From assembly GCA_947259275.1 (NCBI GenBank), contig CAMYMH010000016.1:1-64000 (forward strand): 64,000 bases of DNA, read 5' to 3'. The stretch's first letter is position 1; each line of letters begins with the position of its first letter. The notes beneath the pieces are model-generated. The model did no database searches. It saw nothing but the letters and a program-made list of their open reading frames with translations, and was not told the origin of the DNA. Origin of the DNA: an uncultured Acidimicrobiaceae bacterium (GTDB taxonomy: Bacteria; Actinomycetota; Acidimicrobiia; Spongiisociales; SHLN01). Shown here piece by piece: positions 8,849-18,059 of the stretch. Made by a program: the position numbers and the translations under genes.

Positions 8849-10252
8849 ATGCGGCGCAAATTCTTCTGGAGCCTGATGGCAGCGGCCGCACTGGCGCTGG
8901 CGGTCGGCGGCATCGTGGCCGCGGTCGGCACCAACCGCCAGGTTCGCGATGAGGCGGTCGAGGAATTGAGCCGGCAAGCCGAAGCCATCGGCCGCCAGGC
9001 CGAGCAGGCAGTCGACAACGCCCGCGGCCGGGGCGAGGTCGCCTTGCGCAACCTGCTGAATGAAGGAACGATTCGGGATCTGCTGGTTACCGCCTCCCAG
9101 ATCGGTGGACACGACTACGTCGAGGTGGCAGCGGTACGCCAGGGTGAGCTGGTGATTCCGAGCACCAGCGTGCTCATCCCGGCGCTGAACCTCGATCAGG
9201 TGAGGTTCTTGCCTGGGACCACCACCGAATTCGAGGGTGAAATCGACGGCAGCCCGGTGGTGGTGGTTGCCCGGACCATCGACAGCGTCACCCGGCAATT
9301 CACATTGGTTGTGTTGTTGGGCCGCGAGTCGAGCCTGCTGGAAGGGGTCGCGCTGGTGCGGGCTTTCCTCATCGCACTGGGAGCCGCCGTCATCGTGGTG
9401 GCAGCGTTGGCCGGCCTGCTCGCCCGCCGCCTCGGCGAGCGGTTGGCGCGGGTCGATGCGGCCGCCGGACAGGTGGCCGCCGGGGATCTGTCTGCCCGGG
9501 TCGAGGACGACGGCGACGACGAGGTTTCTCACCTGGCCGACAGCTTCAACGATATGGCTCAGAAGCTCGAAGCCGCCTCACAGCGGGAGCGAGATTTTCT
9601 CCTCAACGTGGGCCACGACCTGCGGACCCCGCTCACCAGCATCTCGGGATACGCCGAGACACTGGCCGATGGAAAGGTCGGCACCGACGATCTTCCCCGC
9701 GTGGCGGCCGTGCTGCAGCGTCAGAGCGAGCGATTGTCGCGACTGGTCGAGGATCTCATGCTCCTGTCGAGGCTCGAAGCCCGCGAGTTCACACTCCGGA
9801 CCGAGCCGGTCGACCTGGGAGCACACATCGGAGGGGTGGCCGAGGACTTCCGTGCTCGCGCCACCGAAGCCTCGATCTCGCTGAGTATCGAGATCGAACC
9901 GACCGGATCCGTCGAAGCCGACCCGGTGCGGGTGGCTCAGGTGGTCTCCAACCTGGTAGAAAACGCCCTGCGCTACGCGCCGGAGGGAGGCCGGGTGGGC
10001 GTTGCCGTGCGCCCTCAGTCGGCAGTGACGGTCATCACCGTGACCGACAACGGACCCGGTATCGACGCCGAGGACCTGCCGCGGGTATTCGAGCGGCTCT
10101 ATGTGGCCCAGCGATACCGGGCGGTCCGGCCCGAAGGCAGCGGTCTGGGACTGTCCATCGTCCATGAACTCGTCACTGCCATGGGTGGAGCGGTTGAGGT
10201 TTCCTCGCAGCCGGGGCGGGGAACTGCCGTCACCGTCCGTTTGCCCCGGTAG
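8849..10252 (+). CDS. membrane sensor histidine kinase with HAMP domain
   Basis: This 467-residue kinase has a membrane segment at about 7-27, an extracytoplasmic sensor of about 135 residues with no recognised ligand motif, a second membrane segment at about 168-192, then HAMP, HisKA with the phospho-histidine H256 (NVGHDLRTPLTSI) and a HATPase domain (N box NLVENALRYAPEGG, G1 DNGPGID, G2 GSGLGLSIV). The ATG at 8849 was chosen because it opens with the signal-anchor and lies 10 bases after the response regulator stop. The pair forms a standard two-component system. Confidence 0.93.
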   Translation: MRRKFFWSLMAAAALALAVGGIVAAVGTNRQVRDEAVEELSRQAEAIGRQAEQAVDNARGRGEVALRNLLNEGTIRDLLVTASQIGGHDYVEVAAVRQGELVIPSTSVLIPALNLDQVRFLPGTTTEFEGEIDGSPVVVVARTIDSVTRQFTLVVLLGRESSLLEGVALVRAFLIALGAAVIVVAALAGLLARRLGERLARVDAAAGQVAAGDLSARVEDDGDDEVSHLADSFNDMAQKLEAASQRERDFLLNVGHDLRTPLTSISGYAETLADGKVGTDDLPRVAAVLQRQSERLSRLVEDLMLLSRLEAREFTLRTEPVDLGAHIGGVAEDFRARATEASISLSIEIEPTGSVEADPVRVAQVVSNLVENALRYAPEGGRVGVAVRPQSAVTVITVTDNGPGIDAEDLPRVFERLYVAQRYRAVRPEGSGLGLSIVHELVTAMGGAVEVSSQPGRGTAVTVRLPR

Positions 10253-10262
10253 CGTGCAGGTT

Positions 10263-10559
10263 GTGAAGCGATTCGCAACCATCCTGCTGACGGTGACGGC
10301 CCTGCTGACCGGCTGCTCCGAGACGTCGACCGATGGTGCGGTGCTGTACGGCAGGCTCTGTGGCGCCTGTCATGGCAGTGATCTCTCCGGCGGCGTCGGG
10401 CAGGCACTGGGTGCCGGCAGTGCTGCCGCCGACCTGACCGATGCCGCTTATCGCATGGTGATCACCGAGGGGACTCCCGGCATGCCTGCCACCAGCAGTC
10501 TGGACGACGGGCAGCTCGAGGCGCTCATCGCCTACATCCGCCAGGTGCAGGGCCGGTAG
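10263..10559 (+). CDS. small cytochrome c lipoprotein
   Basis: This 98-residue exported protein begins with a short positive stretch, a hydrophobic core and a lipobox LLTGC, so C18 should be lipidated and anchor it on the outer face of the membrane. A single heme site CGACH (33-37) follows. A methionine in the GTPGMPA segment is a likely axial ligand, and the ending (LEALIAYIRQVQ) is typical of cytochrome c class I. It probably carries electrons, with an unknown partner. It starts at GTG 11 bases after the kinase gene, suggesting the same transcript and a possible redox-related role for that two-component system (inference). Confidence 0.87.
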   Translation: MKRFATILLTVTALLTGCSETSTDGAVLYGRLCGACHGSDLSGGVGQALGAGSAAADLTDAAYRMVITEGTPGMPATSSLDDGQLEALIAYIRQVQGR

Positions 10560-10582
10560 ATCGAGTCCCCTACCCTTGCGAC

Positions 10583-11347
10583 ATGCTCGACGAGATCATC
10601 GCTGCTACCCGAGCCCGGATCGGAGAACTCGACGGTGCCGCCCTCCAGGCCGCCGCCGGTGCCGTGCCCCCGGGCCGTTCCTTGGAGGCTGCGCTGGCGG
10701 TGCCCGGCCTCAGTGTGATCGCCGAAGTGAAGCGGCGATCACCCTCGCGCGGTGAGCTGGCGGCCGGGCTCGACCCGGCCGGCCAGGCGGGCGCCTATGC
10801 GGCCGGCGGGGCGGCGGCCATCTCGGTGCTCACCGAACCCGAGTTCTTCTCAGGTTCCCTCGAGGACCTCGAGGCGGTTCGGGAGTCCGTCGAAATCCCG
10901 GTGCTCCGCAAGGATTTCATCGTGAACGATGCGCAAGTCTGGGAGTCAAAGCTGGCCGGCGCCGATGCCCTGCTGCTGATCGTCGCTGCCCTCGAAGACT
11001 CCGAGTTGGCGCGGCTGATTGCGGTGGCGGAGCAAGCCGGCCTCGACGCCCTCGTCGAGGTCCACACCGCGCGCCAAGCCGAGCGAGCCATCGCCGCCGG
11101 GGCTCGCATCGTCGGCGTCAACAACCGCGACCTGACATCTTTCAGCGTCGACTTGGAAACAGCCGAGTCCCTGGCCGGTGCGGTGGCAGCCGTACCGGTT
11201 CGGGTGGCGGAGAGCGGCATCGTTGCGGCCGAAGATGCGCGCCGGATGGCCGAGGCCGGGTTTCACGCCGTGCTGGTGGGGGAGGCACTCGTTCGCTCAG
11301 CCGACCCGGCGGGTCTGGTTGCCGAGCTTCGCTCGGTGAGCCCATGA
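10583..11347 (+). CDS. trpC: indole-3-glycerol-phosphate synthase
   Basis: This 254-residue TIM-barrel enzyme closes the ring of CdRP to form indole-3-glycerol phosphate. The active-site strand IAEVKRRSPSRG (46-57) is intact, as are VLRKDFIVN, the V-G-V-N-N-R-D-L segment and the final phosphate-binding AESGI...VLVGEALVR. The length is normal for a monofunctional TrpC. Its stop overlaps trpF by 4 bases. It begins the run trpC-trpF-trpB-trpA. The first gene of that run has no clear dedicated promoter in the 23 bases after the cytochrome gene. Confidence 0.96.
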   Translation: MLDEIIAATRARIGELDGAALQAAAGAVPPGRSLEAALAVPGLSVIAEVKRRSPSRGELAAGLDPAGQAGAYAAGGAAAISVLTEPEFFSGSLEDLEAVRESVEIPVLRKDFIVNDAQVWESKLAGADALLLIVAALEDSELARLIAVAEQAGLDALVEVHTARQAERAIAAGARIVGVNNRDLTSFSVDLETAESLAGAVAAVPVRVAESGIVAAEDARRMAEAGFHAVLVGEALVRSADPAGLVAELRSVSP

Positions 11348-11937
11348 CCTGGGTCAAGGTATGCGGTCTGAGCCGCCCGGCCGAGGTCGAGGCGGCAGTG
11401 GCGGCGGGGGCCGACGCGGTCGGGTTCGTCTTCTACGACCCGTCGCCCCGTGCCGTCAGTCCATCCGTCGCCCGCGCCCTCGGGGCCGACGCCGGAGCCC
11501 TGACGGTGGCGGTGACGGTGGATCTCGACGCCGACTCGTTGTTGCACCTGGCCGACCTGGCAGGAGTCGGAGCGGTGCAACCCCACGGTAAACACGCCGA
11601 CCGGGCGGCCGCGGCCGCGGTGGAGGCGGGCCTGTCGGTCCTGCGCCCACTGGCCGTGACCGGTCCGGTGGATCTGAGTGGCATCCCCGGCGACGAGCTT
11701 CCACTGCTTGACAGCGATTCCATCGGTGGGACCGGCCACGCCTTCGACTGGGCCTGGATCGAAGGCCTCGAGCGGCGCTTCGTGCTGGCGGGCGGACTTG
11801 GGCCGGACAACGTCGAGGCGGCCATCGCCCGGGTAGAGCCCTGGGGAGTCGATGCGTCTTCGGGTCTAGAGTCCGCCCCCGGAGTCAAGGACCTCGCCAA
11901 GGTGCGGGCGTTCGTCGGCAAGGCAAAAGGTCAATGA
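11344..11937 (+). CDS. trpF: phosphoribosylanthranilate isomerase
   Basis: This 197-residue TIM-barrel enzyme carries out the Amadori rearrangement of PRA to CdRP. The catalytic cysteine C7 lies in WVKVCGLS. The [18 protein letters not shown] strand, the VQPHG segment and the phosphate-binding [10 protein letters not shown] and VDASSGLE are in family order. It overlaps trpC and trpB by 4 bases on each side, so stoichiometric translation is likely. Many actinobacteria (Mycobacterium, Streptomyces) lack trpF and use the bifunctional PriA; finding a dedicated trpF here is a useful lineage marker. Confidence 0.94.
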   Translation: MTWVKVCGLSRPAEVEAAVAAGADAVGFVFYDPSPRAVSPSVARALGADAGALTVAVTVDLDADSLLHLADLAGVGAVQPHGKHADRAAAAAVEAGLSVLRPLAVTGPVDLSGIPGDELPLLDSDSIGGTGHAFDWAWIEGLERRFVLAGGLGPDNVEAAIARVEPWGVDASSGLESAPGVKDLAKVRAFVGKAKGQ

Positions 11938-13118
11938 GCGACACCAGCTTTCCGGACGCGACGGGACGGTTCGGCCCCTTTGGTGGTCGGTACGCTCCCG
12001 AGACCCTGATGGCGGCCCTCGCCGAGCTGGAGGCCGCGTTCCGCCAGGCCTGGGCCGATCCGGTCTTCGTCAGCGAATATCACCGGTGGTTGCGCGAGTT
12101 CGTCGGCCGCCCCAGCCCGCTGTACGAAGCGGTCGGCCTCTCCGAGGCGCTGGGGATTCGCATTCTGCTCAAGCGGGAGGACCTCAACCATACCGGAGCC
12201 CACAAGATCAACAACACGGTCGGGCAAGGCCTGCTGGCCAAGCGGATGGGCAAGCCGCGCATCATTGCCGAGACCGGCGCCGGCCAGCACGGCGTGGCGT
12301 CGGCGACGGCGGCGGCCGCCCTCGACCTCGAGTGCGCCGTCTACATGGGCGCCAAAGACATGGAACGCCAGGGTCTCAATGTCGTCCGTATGCAACTGCT
12401 CGGCACCGAGGTGATCCCGGTGACGAGCGGCGCCGGGACTCTGAAAGACGCGGTGAGCGAGGCGATGCGCGACTGGGTGGGCAGTGTCGCCTCCACCCAT
12501 TACGTCATCGGGTCGGTGGTGGGGCCCCATCCGTTCCCACTCATGGTGCGGGAGTTCCAAAAGATCATCGGGGAGGAGCTCAGCGAGCAGCTCGGCGATG
12601 TGAAGCCGGATGTGATTGTCGCCTGCGTCGGTGGAGGCTCCAACGCCATGGGGATCTTCTATCCCTTCCTCGATTCGGACATCGACCTGGTGGGAGTGGA
12701 GGCGGCCGGTAAGGGCATCGAGACCGGCAAGCACGGTGCGTCGCTCGGCCATGGCACTCCCGGGGTTCTGCACGGGGCCCGCACCTACATGCTGCAGGAC
12801 GACCAGGGCCAGGTTCACGAGGCGCATTCGATCTCGGCCGGGCTCGACTATCCGGGCGTCGGGCCCGAGCACGCCTATTTCCAGGATGCGGGTCTGGCCC
12901 GGTACGAATCGGTTACCGACCGGGAGGCGGTTGAGGCCTTCCACCTGCTGAGCCGGATCGAAGGCATCATCCCCGCCCTCGAGACCGCCCACGCCATCGC
13001 CTGGCTGCAACGGGAGGCACCGGCACTGGCGGGCAAGACTGTAGTCGTCAACCTCTCCGGTCGCGGCGACAAGGACGTCCAAGAGGTCGTCGGCCTGTCA
13101 AGCGATCCCGGACTATGA
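11934..13118 (+). CDS. trpB: tryptophan synthase beta chain
   Basis: This 394-residue PLP enzyme condenses indole with serine to give tryptophan. It opens with the family [13 protein letters not shown]. The PLP lysine is K91 in [14 protein letters not shown], the phosphate-binding [10 protein letters not shown] sits near residue 228, and the monovalent-cation/indole tunnel segments around [13 protein letters not shown] are present. This is a TrpB1-type sequence, matching its position directly before trpA with a 4-base overlap. Confidence 0.97.
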   Translation: MSDTSFPDATGRFGPFGGRYAPETLMAALAELEAAFRQAWADPVFVSEYHRWLREFVGRPSPLYEAVGLSEALGIRILLKREDLNHTGAHKINNTVGQGLLAKRMGKPRIIAETGAGQHGVASATAAAALDLECAVYMGAKDMERQGLNVVRMQLLGTEVIPVTSGAGTLKDAVSEAMRDWVGSVASTHYVIGSVVGPHPFPLMVREFQKIIGEELSEQLGDVKPDVIVACVGGGSNAMGIFYPFLDSDIDLVGVEAAGKGIETGKHGASLGHGTPGVLHGARTYMLQDDQGQVHEAHSISAGLDYPGVGPEHAYFQDAGLARYESVTDREAVEAFHLLSRIEGIIPALETAHAIAWLQREAPALAGKTVVVNLSGRGDKDVQEVVGLSSDPGL

Positions 13119-13900
13119 GCACCGCCCTGGCCTCCATGTTCGCAACCGCCCGCCACGCCGGTCGGCCGGTGTTCATGCCGTTCATGACCGCCGGAATCCC
13201 CGACCAGGACAGTTCGCCCGCCGTCTTCGAGCAGCTGGCCGCCGATGGGGCCGACGCATTCGAGCTGGGCATTCCCTATTCGGATCCGCTGATGGACGGG
13301 CCCGTGATCCAGGCGGCGTCGGCCCGGGCTCTCGACGGGGGAATGACGTTCCTGGGCGGCCTCGAGTTGGCCGGCCGGGTAGCCGGCTCAACCGGCAAGC
13401 CGGTCATCGTGATGACCTACGTCAATCCGATCCTGCAGGCTGGGCCCGACGCTTTCGCCGCCGAAGCCGCCGCACTCGGGATCGCTGGGGTCATCATCGC
13501 CGACGTGCCATTCGAAGAGTCGGCCGACATCCAAGCTGCCCTCGCCGGGCACGGTATCGGGATGGCATTGTTCGCGGCCCCTACTACCGACGAGCAGAGG
13601 CTTCGCGCGATTGCCGAGGCCCAGCCTTCATTCATCTACGCGGTGGCCGACCTGGGCGTGACCGGCCGGCGCCAAGAGACCAGCCGCCATCTCGAGGGGT
13701 TGGTTCGCCGGATCCGGGCGGTGACGTCGGTGCCGATCGTGCTCGGGGTGGGGATTTCGACGCCTGCCCAGGCTGAGACGGCCGCTGCCATCGCCGACGG
13801 CGTGATCGTCGGCTCGGCCCTGGTTGCCGAAGTCCTCGAGGAAGGAGCGCCCCGGTCGGGAGCCGCCTTCGCCGCGGCGGTGCACGGGACGGCTCGCTAA
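13115..13900 (+). CDS. trpA: tryptophan synthase alpha chain
   Basis: This 261-residue TIM barrel cleaves indole-3-glycerol phosphate and passes indole to TrpB. The catalytic pair is visible: E50 in [16 protein letters not shown] and D61 in the same stretch. The phosphate loop ([20 protein letters not shown]) is intact, and the length is normal. It is the last gene of the Trp run and is followed 74 bases later by a tRNA gene. Confidence 0.96.
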   Translation: MSTALASMFATARHAGRPVFMPFMTAGIPDQDSSPAVFEQLAADGADAFELGIPYSDPLMDGPVIQAASARALDGGMTFLGGLELAGRVAGSTGKPVIVMTYVNPILQAGPDAFAAEAAALGIAGVIIADVPFEESADIQAALAGHGIGMALFAAPTTDEQRLRAIAEAQPSFIYAVADLGVTGRRQETSRHLEGLVRRIRAVTSVPIVLGVGISTPAQAETAAAIADGVIVGSALVAEVLEEGAPRSGAAFAAAVHGTAR

Positions 13901-13974
13901 GACGCCCACCGTCCACCGCCGACCGGAACTCCTCCATGCCCGGCTCCGGCATCCGCCTATCATCACCGCCACAG

Positions 13975-14060
13975 GCCGGGATGGCGGAACGGTAGACGCG
14001 ACGGACTCAAAATCCGTTGTCCGAAAGGGCGTGCGGGTTCGAATCCCGCTCCCGGTACCA
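13975..14060 (+). tRNA. tRNA-Leu(CAA)
   Basis: The 86-base sequence folds as a class II tRNA. The 7-bp acceptor stem GCCGGGA pairs with TCCCGGT, the anticodon stem ACGGA/TCCGT encloses the loop CTCAAAA with anticodon CAA (reads TTG), a long variable arm follows, and the T loop is GGTTCGAATCC. The 3' CCA is encoded. A long variable arm with CAA identifies leucine. Confidence 0.95.
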
Positions 14061-14092
14061 GCAACGGTGGCCGGCCAACCCGGCCCGGTTAT

Positions 14093-14605
14093 TCAGTCAG
14101 TCGTCACTTCGAGGATGACCGCGGGGTGCACGCGGTCGGTGTCCTGGGGAGCGGTGTGCGCATTGACCACCCACCTGCCCTCGGTTAGCGAGTACGTCTG
14201 CTCGACCTTGTCTTCGACCACCAGCTTGGTGTGGTAGGTGCCGACAAAGGGCGGGGGCGGTGACGAGGCGGGAATCGACGCCGCCGCCGACTCAATGGCC
14301 GCCATCGTGATGCTGTCGTCCGTCAACTCTGCGACGAGAAATGTGACGCCGTTGGAGTTGGCGTATTCGGTGGCATCAAACGTAAAGGTGACGTCACCGG
14401 CCGACACAGTGGTGGGCCCGCTGTAGGTGACGGTCTGGCCGTCGAAACTGGCAGTTGGCCCATTTCCGCCGGCGAGTGCGATCCACAGGACGAGTGCGGC
14501 TCCGATTGCGATCAGCCCGAGCACGATCCAGCGCAGCCAAGACCGCTTGGATCTTGGTGGCGCCTGCTCGGTCGGTCCACGCACAGAAGGTGAGGTAACG
14601 GACAT
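14093..14605 (-). CDS. membrane-anchored protein of unknown function
   Basis: This 170-residue protein has a basic, proline-rich cytoplasmic head (residues 1-26), one membrane segment (about 26-46, WIVLGLIAIGAALVLWIAL) and an outside domain rich in Thr, Val and Asp. The outer domain looks like an all-beta fold; I do not recognise a family. The ATG is preceded by a very strong ribosome site GGAGGAGG, which decides this start against longer frames. It reads away from the TadE genes and towards the tRNA. No function is proposed. Confidence 0.75.
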   Translation of the reverse strand: MSVTSPSVRGPTEQAPPRSKRSWLRWIVLGLIAIGAALVLWIALAGGNGPTASFDGQTVTYSGPTTVSAGDVTFTFDATEYANSNGVTFLVAELTDDSITMAAIESAAASIPASSPPPPFVGTYHTKLVVEDKVEQTYSLTEGRWVVNAHTAPQDTDRVHPAVILEVTTD

Positions 14606-14747
14606 GACTGGCCTCCTCCTATAGAAATCCCGTCTCCAGTTTGGGGGAGTCGATCGACCGGCGGCAGAGGCCTTCGGCCGCTTTTGCAGCCACCGAAAAT
14701 CTGGCAGGGGCCGCGGCTGCCGGGTCGCGATTGGGTCCCCCTGCCTA

Positions 14748-14776
14748 TTGGCATATGGGGTTCGAGGTGTCAGAAT
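14748..14776 (+). promoter_or_regulatory. probable promoter of the TadE/TadG cluster
   Basis: TTGGCA (14748-14753) and CAGAAT (14771-14776) are separated by exactly 17 bases and match sigma70 consensus at 5 of 6 and 4 of 6 positions. The site lies about 36 bases before the first TadE-like start and divergent from the membrane protein gene on the minus strand. Confidence 0.45.
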
Positions 14777-14811
14777 AGGTTTCCGGGGTTTTCGCGCTCT
14801 GGAAACGGACC

Positions 14812-15366
14812 ATGATGAACGAGGGCTATCGCATGGGGAATGATCGGGGCGCCACTCTGGTGGAAGCCGCAATCGTTCTTCCGATTTTCTTTTTGCTTGT
14901 CTTCGGGCTGCTCGAATTCGGATTTGGCTTCAAGGACTGGCTGAGCATCAACCACGCCGCCCGCGAAGGGGCCCGGGTGTCGGTTGCCGCCGCCGACGAC
15001 GTGCGGGCCGATCAGCTGGCCCTGGAGGCACTCGAGAAGGGTCTGGCCGGCGACATGCTGGCCAGCGTTGCTTTCGTGACGATCGCGCACGGTGAAGAGA
15101 CAGACCCAGATGGCCCGAGGTCCAACAAGTATGTGCCCGACCTGGCTGATCCGGATTGCGGCTGGGATCCGTGTCCGAACATCGACATCAACCCGGGCTT
15201 TGAAGCAATGGTGAATTGGCCCCCCTCCGTCCGCGACGTGGAGATGCCCAGCGTCGACCGCGTCAAGGTGTCCATCGAGTTCAGACACGACTACCTCACC
15301 GGCTTCATCGGCGACAGCGTCACCTGGACCGCCACCAAGGTCATGCGAATCGAGCCGCAGGCATGA
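14812..15366 (+). CDS. TadE-like pilus assembly/pseudopilin protein
   Basis: This 184-residue protein has the TadE signature, G-A-T-L-V-E-A-A-I-V-L-P followed by a hydrophobic stretch and L-E-F-G-F-G-F, near its N-terminus. TadE-type minor pseudopilins are cut by a prepilin peptidase and help assemble Flp pili outside the membrane. The outer part contains a C-x5-C pair (CGWDPC) and no recognised domain. The start may be the ATG at 14812 or 14815, or the one at 14833. Its stop overlaps the next TadE-like gene by 4 bases. Confidence 0.82.
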   Translation: MMNEGYRMGNDRGATLVEAAIVLPIFFLLVFGLLEFGFGFKDWLSINHAAREGARVSVAAADDVRADQLALEALEKGLAGDMLASVAFVTIAHGEETDPDGPRSNKYVPDLADPDCGWDPCPNIDINPGFEAMVNWPPSVRDVEMPSVDRVKVSIEFRHDYLTGFIGDSVTWTATKVMRIEPQA

Positions 15367-15941
15367 GGCTGAGACGCGACCCCGAGAGCGGTGCCACCAT
15401 GCTCGAGTTTGCTTTCGCCGCCCCGCTGGTGATCCTCCTCATCGTCGGGCTGGTCGAATTCGGGTTTGGCCTCATCGACCTGCAGACGGTGGCCAGCGCC
15501 ACAACGTCGGGTGCCCGGGTCGGATCGGCCTTCGGCTCCGGCGCCGGCCTCGATGTGCTCGGCCCGAACCCGGATGAAATCATCCAGGATGCAGTCGCCG
15601 ACGGATTGAGCGACCTGCGCAGCTCATCCACAGTCCGAGAGCTGTGGATCTTCAAGTCGAACGAGAGCGGCGACGTTGTCGACGAGGTCAATGCGGCCAA
15701 CAAATACGAGGCGGTTCTGGCGCCCGATGGCTCATTGACCGGCTGGAACAGCCTGCAGGAGACCTGGCCGCACGCCACCCGCGCCACCGACCTCTCCCTC
15801 AGCATCGGGACCGTCAAACGCGACTATCTCGGAGTGCGGGTGATTTTCGAACACGAGTGGGTCACTGGGCTTCTGCCGATCCGGGCCCCGACCTGGACCG
15901 ACGACGCAGTGGTGCTGATCGAACCGGTGCTGGAGGGGTAG
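15363..15941 (+). CDS. TadE-like pilus assembly protein
   Basis: This 192-residue protein is a second TadE-type pseudopilin: RRDPESGATMLEFAFAAPL, one membrane segment, then GLVEFGFGLIDLQTVASATTSGAR. The ATG at 15363 overlaps the previous stop, and its own stop shares one base with the GTG of the next gene. The two TadE-like proteins are only distantly alike beyond the N-terminal helix and may form a heteromeric pseudopilus. Cleavage before the A-T or M-L of the motif would need a prepilin peptidase, which is not encoded in this window. Confidence 0.82.
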   Translation: MRLRRDPESGATMLEFAFAAPLVILLIVGLVEFGFGLIDLQTVASATTSGARVGSAFGSGAGLDVLGPNPDEIIQDAVADGLSDLRSSSTVRELWIFKSNESGDVVDEVNAANKYEAVLAPDGSLTGWNSLQETWPHATRATDLSLSIGTVKRDYLGVRVIFEHEWVTGLLPIRAPTWTDDAVVLIEPVLEG

Positions 15942-17461
15942 TGAAAGAGCTGATCAGACGGTTCAGGCAAGACGAGGCGGGCATCGCCCTGGTTCAGCTC
16001 GCCTTGCTCGCGGTCGTCATCATGCTGTTCACCGCCTTCGCGGTGGATCTCGGGTGGTTCTATCTCAACGCCAACAAGATCCAGCGGGCCGCCGACAACG
16101 CCGCGCTGGCCGGCGTCGTGTACATGCCAGACGAGGGCCCGATCGCCATCGACCGCGCCCACCGGGTGGCCGGGGCCAACGGATACATCGACGGAGACGA
16201 CGGAGCGGCCCTCAACGTGGTTCCCCAGCCGGACGGCAAGAAGAATCAGCTGGAAGTGACCGTTACCGACACGGTGGAAACGTTCTTCCTCAAGGTCATC
16301 GGCCGCGACACCCAGACCATTTCCCGCACGGGCCGGGCCGAGTACATCAAGCCACTCCCGATGGGGAGCCCGTTGTCCCGCTTTGGCAACGACGGCTCGG
16401 ACGGAGTCGACTTGACCTGCGCAAGCGATCCGTGTTTCTGGGCCAACATTCATGGCACCTTCACCAACAATCAGATGGGGGATGCCTTCTCGTCGGCGTG
16501 CGAATACGGCACCGGTTTTGGCGGTTCCAGCCCGTGTGCGAGCAGTCAGTATCACCGCACCAGTCGCGGCTACGTCTACGGCGTGGACCACGGAGGCGGC
16601 GCATTCACGGTCCAGGTCCAAAACGGCGCATTCGAGCGCTACCCCGGGGACGGCAACGTTATTCGCTCAGGAGACAACTACGAGTGGTGCCTGCCGGCGG
16701 CCTGCCCAGAAGGTCCAACGACGGTATTCCGGGTCTACCGACCCGACCCCACACCGCTCACCCCCGACGCTTCGGGCAGGATCTGCGAACTCGAATTCGA
16801 CCCGGTCGATTCCATTGTCCCGCCCCCGCCACCCGATTACGACCCGGCCACCGACACCGCATATGCCTGGACAACGGTTTGCACCGTAGCGGCTCCCGAA
16901 CCGGGTCTGTATACCGTGGAAGTCGCGGTGCTGAACGGCCCAACTTCATCCGACGACGCCGGGCTCAACCGTTATTCCATACGGGCAACCGGCGGGGCCC
17001 AGCTCAGCGCTCTCGGCGACATGTCCATCTACAACAACATCTCCGGCAACACCGAGTTCTTTCTTGCCCAGGTGGACGATGCCTACGCCGGCCGCACCTT
17101 CGTAGTCGAGCTCTACGATCCGGGGGACGCCAGTGGCCCGTCGAACATCATCAAGCTACTCGGTCCCGATGGCACAACCTGGACGGGCGGGTGTACCATC
17201 ACCAAGCGAGAGCACAACACGTCGGACTTCACGGCATTCGATTCAATTGCTCCCGGAAGTGGCTGCGAGATCGATGCGACCCGAACGGTCAACGACTTCA
17301 ACGGTGATTGGCTCCGGGTGGAGTTCGACCTCCCGGAGTCGTATTCGTGCACCGGATGCTGGTGGAAGGTGCGTTACGAATACATCGGGAGTACCACCGA
17401 CACCACCACCTGGCGGGCCTTCATCAGCGGAAGTCCGGTCCGGCTGGTCCTCGGCGGTTGA
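15941..17461 (+). CDS. TadG-like protein with large cysteine-containing outer domain
   Basis: This 506-residue protein begins like TadG/Flp assembly proteins: F-R-Q-D-E-A-G-I-A-L-V-Q-L, a membrane segment (about 16-36), then the AVDLGWFYLNANKIQRAADNAALAG stretch typical of TadG_N. After about residue 140 comes a long extracellular part of some 365 residues with about ten pairs of scattered cysteines, many Gly, Thr and aromatic residues, and segments resembling bacterial pre-peptidase C-terminal/beta-sandwich repeats (Y-T-V-E-V-A-V-L). It is likely a surface or pilus-associated adhesin-like subunit (inference). The GTG at 15941 overlaps the previous stop codon. Confidence 0.75.
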   Translation: MKELIRRFRQDEAGIALVQLALLAVVIMLFTAFAVDLGWFYLNANKIQRAADNAALAGVVYMPDEGPIAIDRAHRVAGANGYIDGDDGAALNVVPQPDGKKNQLEVTVTDTVETFFLKVIGRDTQTISRTGRAEYIKPLPMGSPLSRFGNDGSDGVDLTCASDPCFWANIHGTFTNNQMGDAFSSACEYGTGFGGSSPCASSQYHRTSRGYVYGVDHGGGAFTVQVQNGAFERYPGDGNVIRSGDNYEWCLPAACPEGPTTVFRVYRPDPTPLTPDASGRICELEFDPVDSIVPPPPPDYDPATDTAYAWTTVCTVAAPEPGLYTVEVAVLNGPTSSDDAGLNRYSIRATGGAQLSALGDMSIYNNISGNTEFFLAQVDDAYAGRTFVVELYDPGDASGPSNIIKLLGPDGTTWTGGCTITKREHNTSDFTAFDSIAPGSGCEIDATRTVNDFNGDWLRVEFDLPESYSCTGCWWKVRYEYIGSTTDTTTWRAFISGSPVRLVLGG

Positions 17462-17597
17462 CCGCTTCGGCGGCTAGGTGGCTCTTCGCTTGTGACTACC
17501 AAGAAATAGTCCTTCCGGCCTATCCAAACCGGCGACACTTAGACTACTTTGAGTGGTATTGAAACCACTAAACGTGAAAGCAGTTCGGACCGATCTA

Positions 17598-18059
17598 ATG
17601 CCTATGACCAAACGTCGGTTTCGCCGATCAGCCGAAGATGACGGTGCGGTGCTGATTGAATTCGCGCTCGTCATCGGGCTCTTCTTCCTTGTTGTGTTCG
17701 GGATGGTGGATTTCGGGCTCGCCATCAACACGAAGACACAGATGACCAACGCCGGCCGGGAAGGAGCGCGGCTGGGAACGGTAAACCTCGACCCCGTCGC
17801 AGTGGAAGATCGAGTTCGCGAAGCGTCTGGCGCCCTCGATCAAGCCATCCTCGTCGTTACGGTGAAATGTGAGCAGCCGGACGACACCCCCTGCAATGGT
17901 CCGGGTCACCCCCCCGGTCACCTAGGGAATGCGGTCACCGGCGATTCGGTGGTCGTGGTCGTTGACTTCACCTACGACCTGATTACGCCCCTCCCCAGTT
18001 TCATAAACAACGGCAACAACATCGTGCTGCAAACCATCACCGAAATGAGGGTGGAATGA
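17598..18059 (+). CDS. TadE-like pilus assembly protein
   Basis: This 153-residue protein (from the ATG at 17598) shows the TadE pattern D-D-G-A-V-L-I-E-F-A-L-V-I-G, a single membrane segment and MVDFGLAINTKTQMTNAGREGARLG. The second half is a small beta-rich outer domain with one C-x7-C pair. Alternative starts are the GTG-type codon at 17553 and the ATG at 17604; none has a clear ribosome site. The stop overlaps the following VWA-type TadG by 4 bases, so they make a TadE-TadG pair. The 136 bases before it hold no gene and may contain a separate promoter. Confidence 0.8.
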   Translation: MPMTKRRFRRSAEDDGAVLIEFALVIGLFFLVVFGMVDFGLAINTKTQMTNAGREGARLGTVNLDPVAVEDRVREASGALDQAILVVTVKCEQPDDTPCNGPGHPPGHLGNAVTGDSVVVVVDFTYDLITPLPSFINNGNNIVLQTITEMRVE

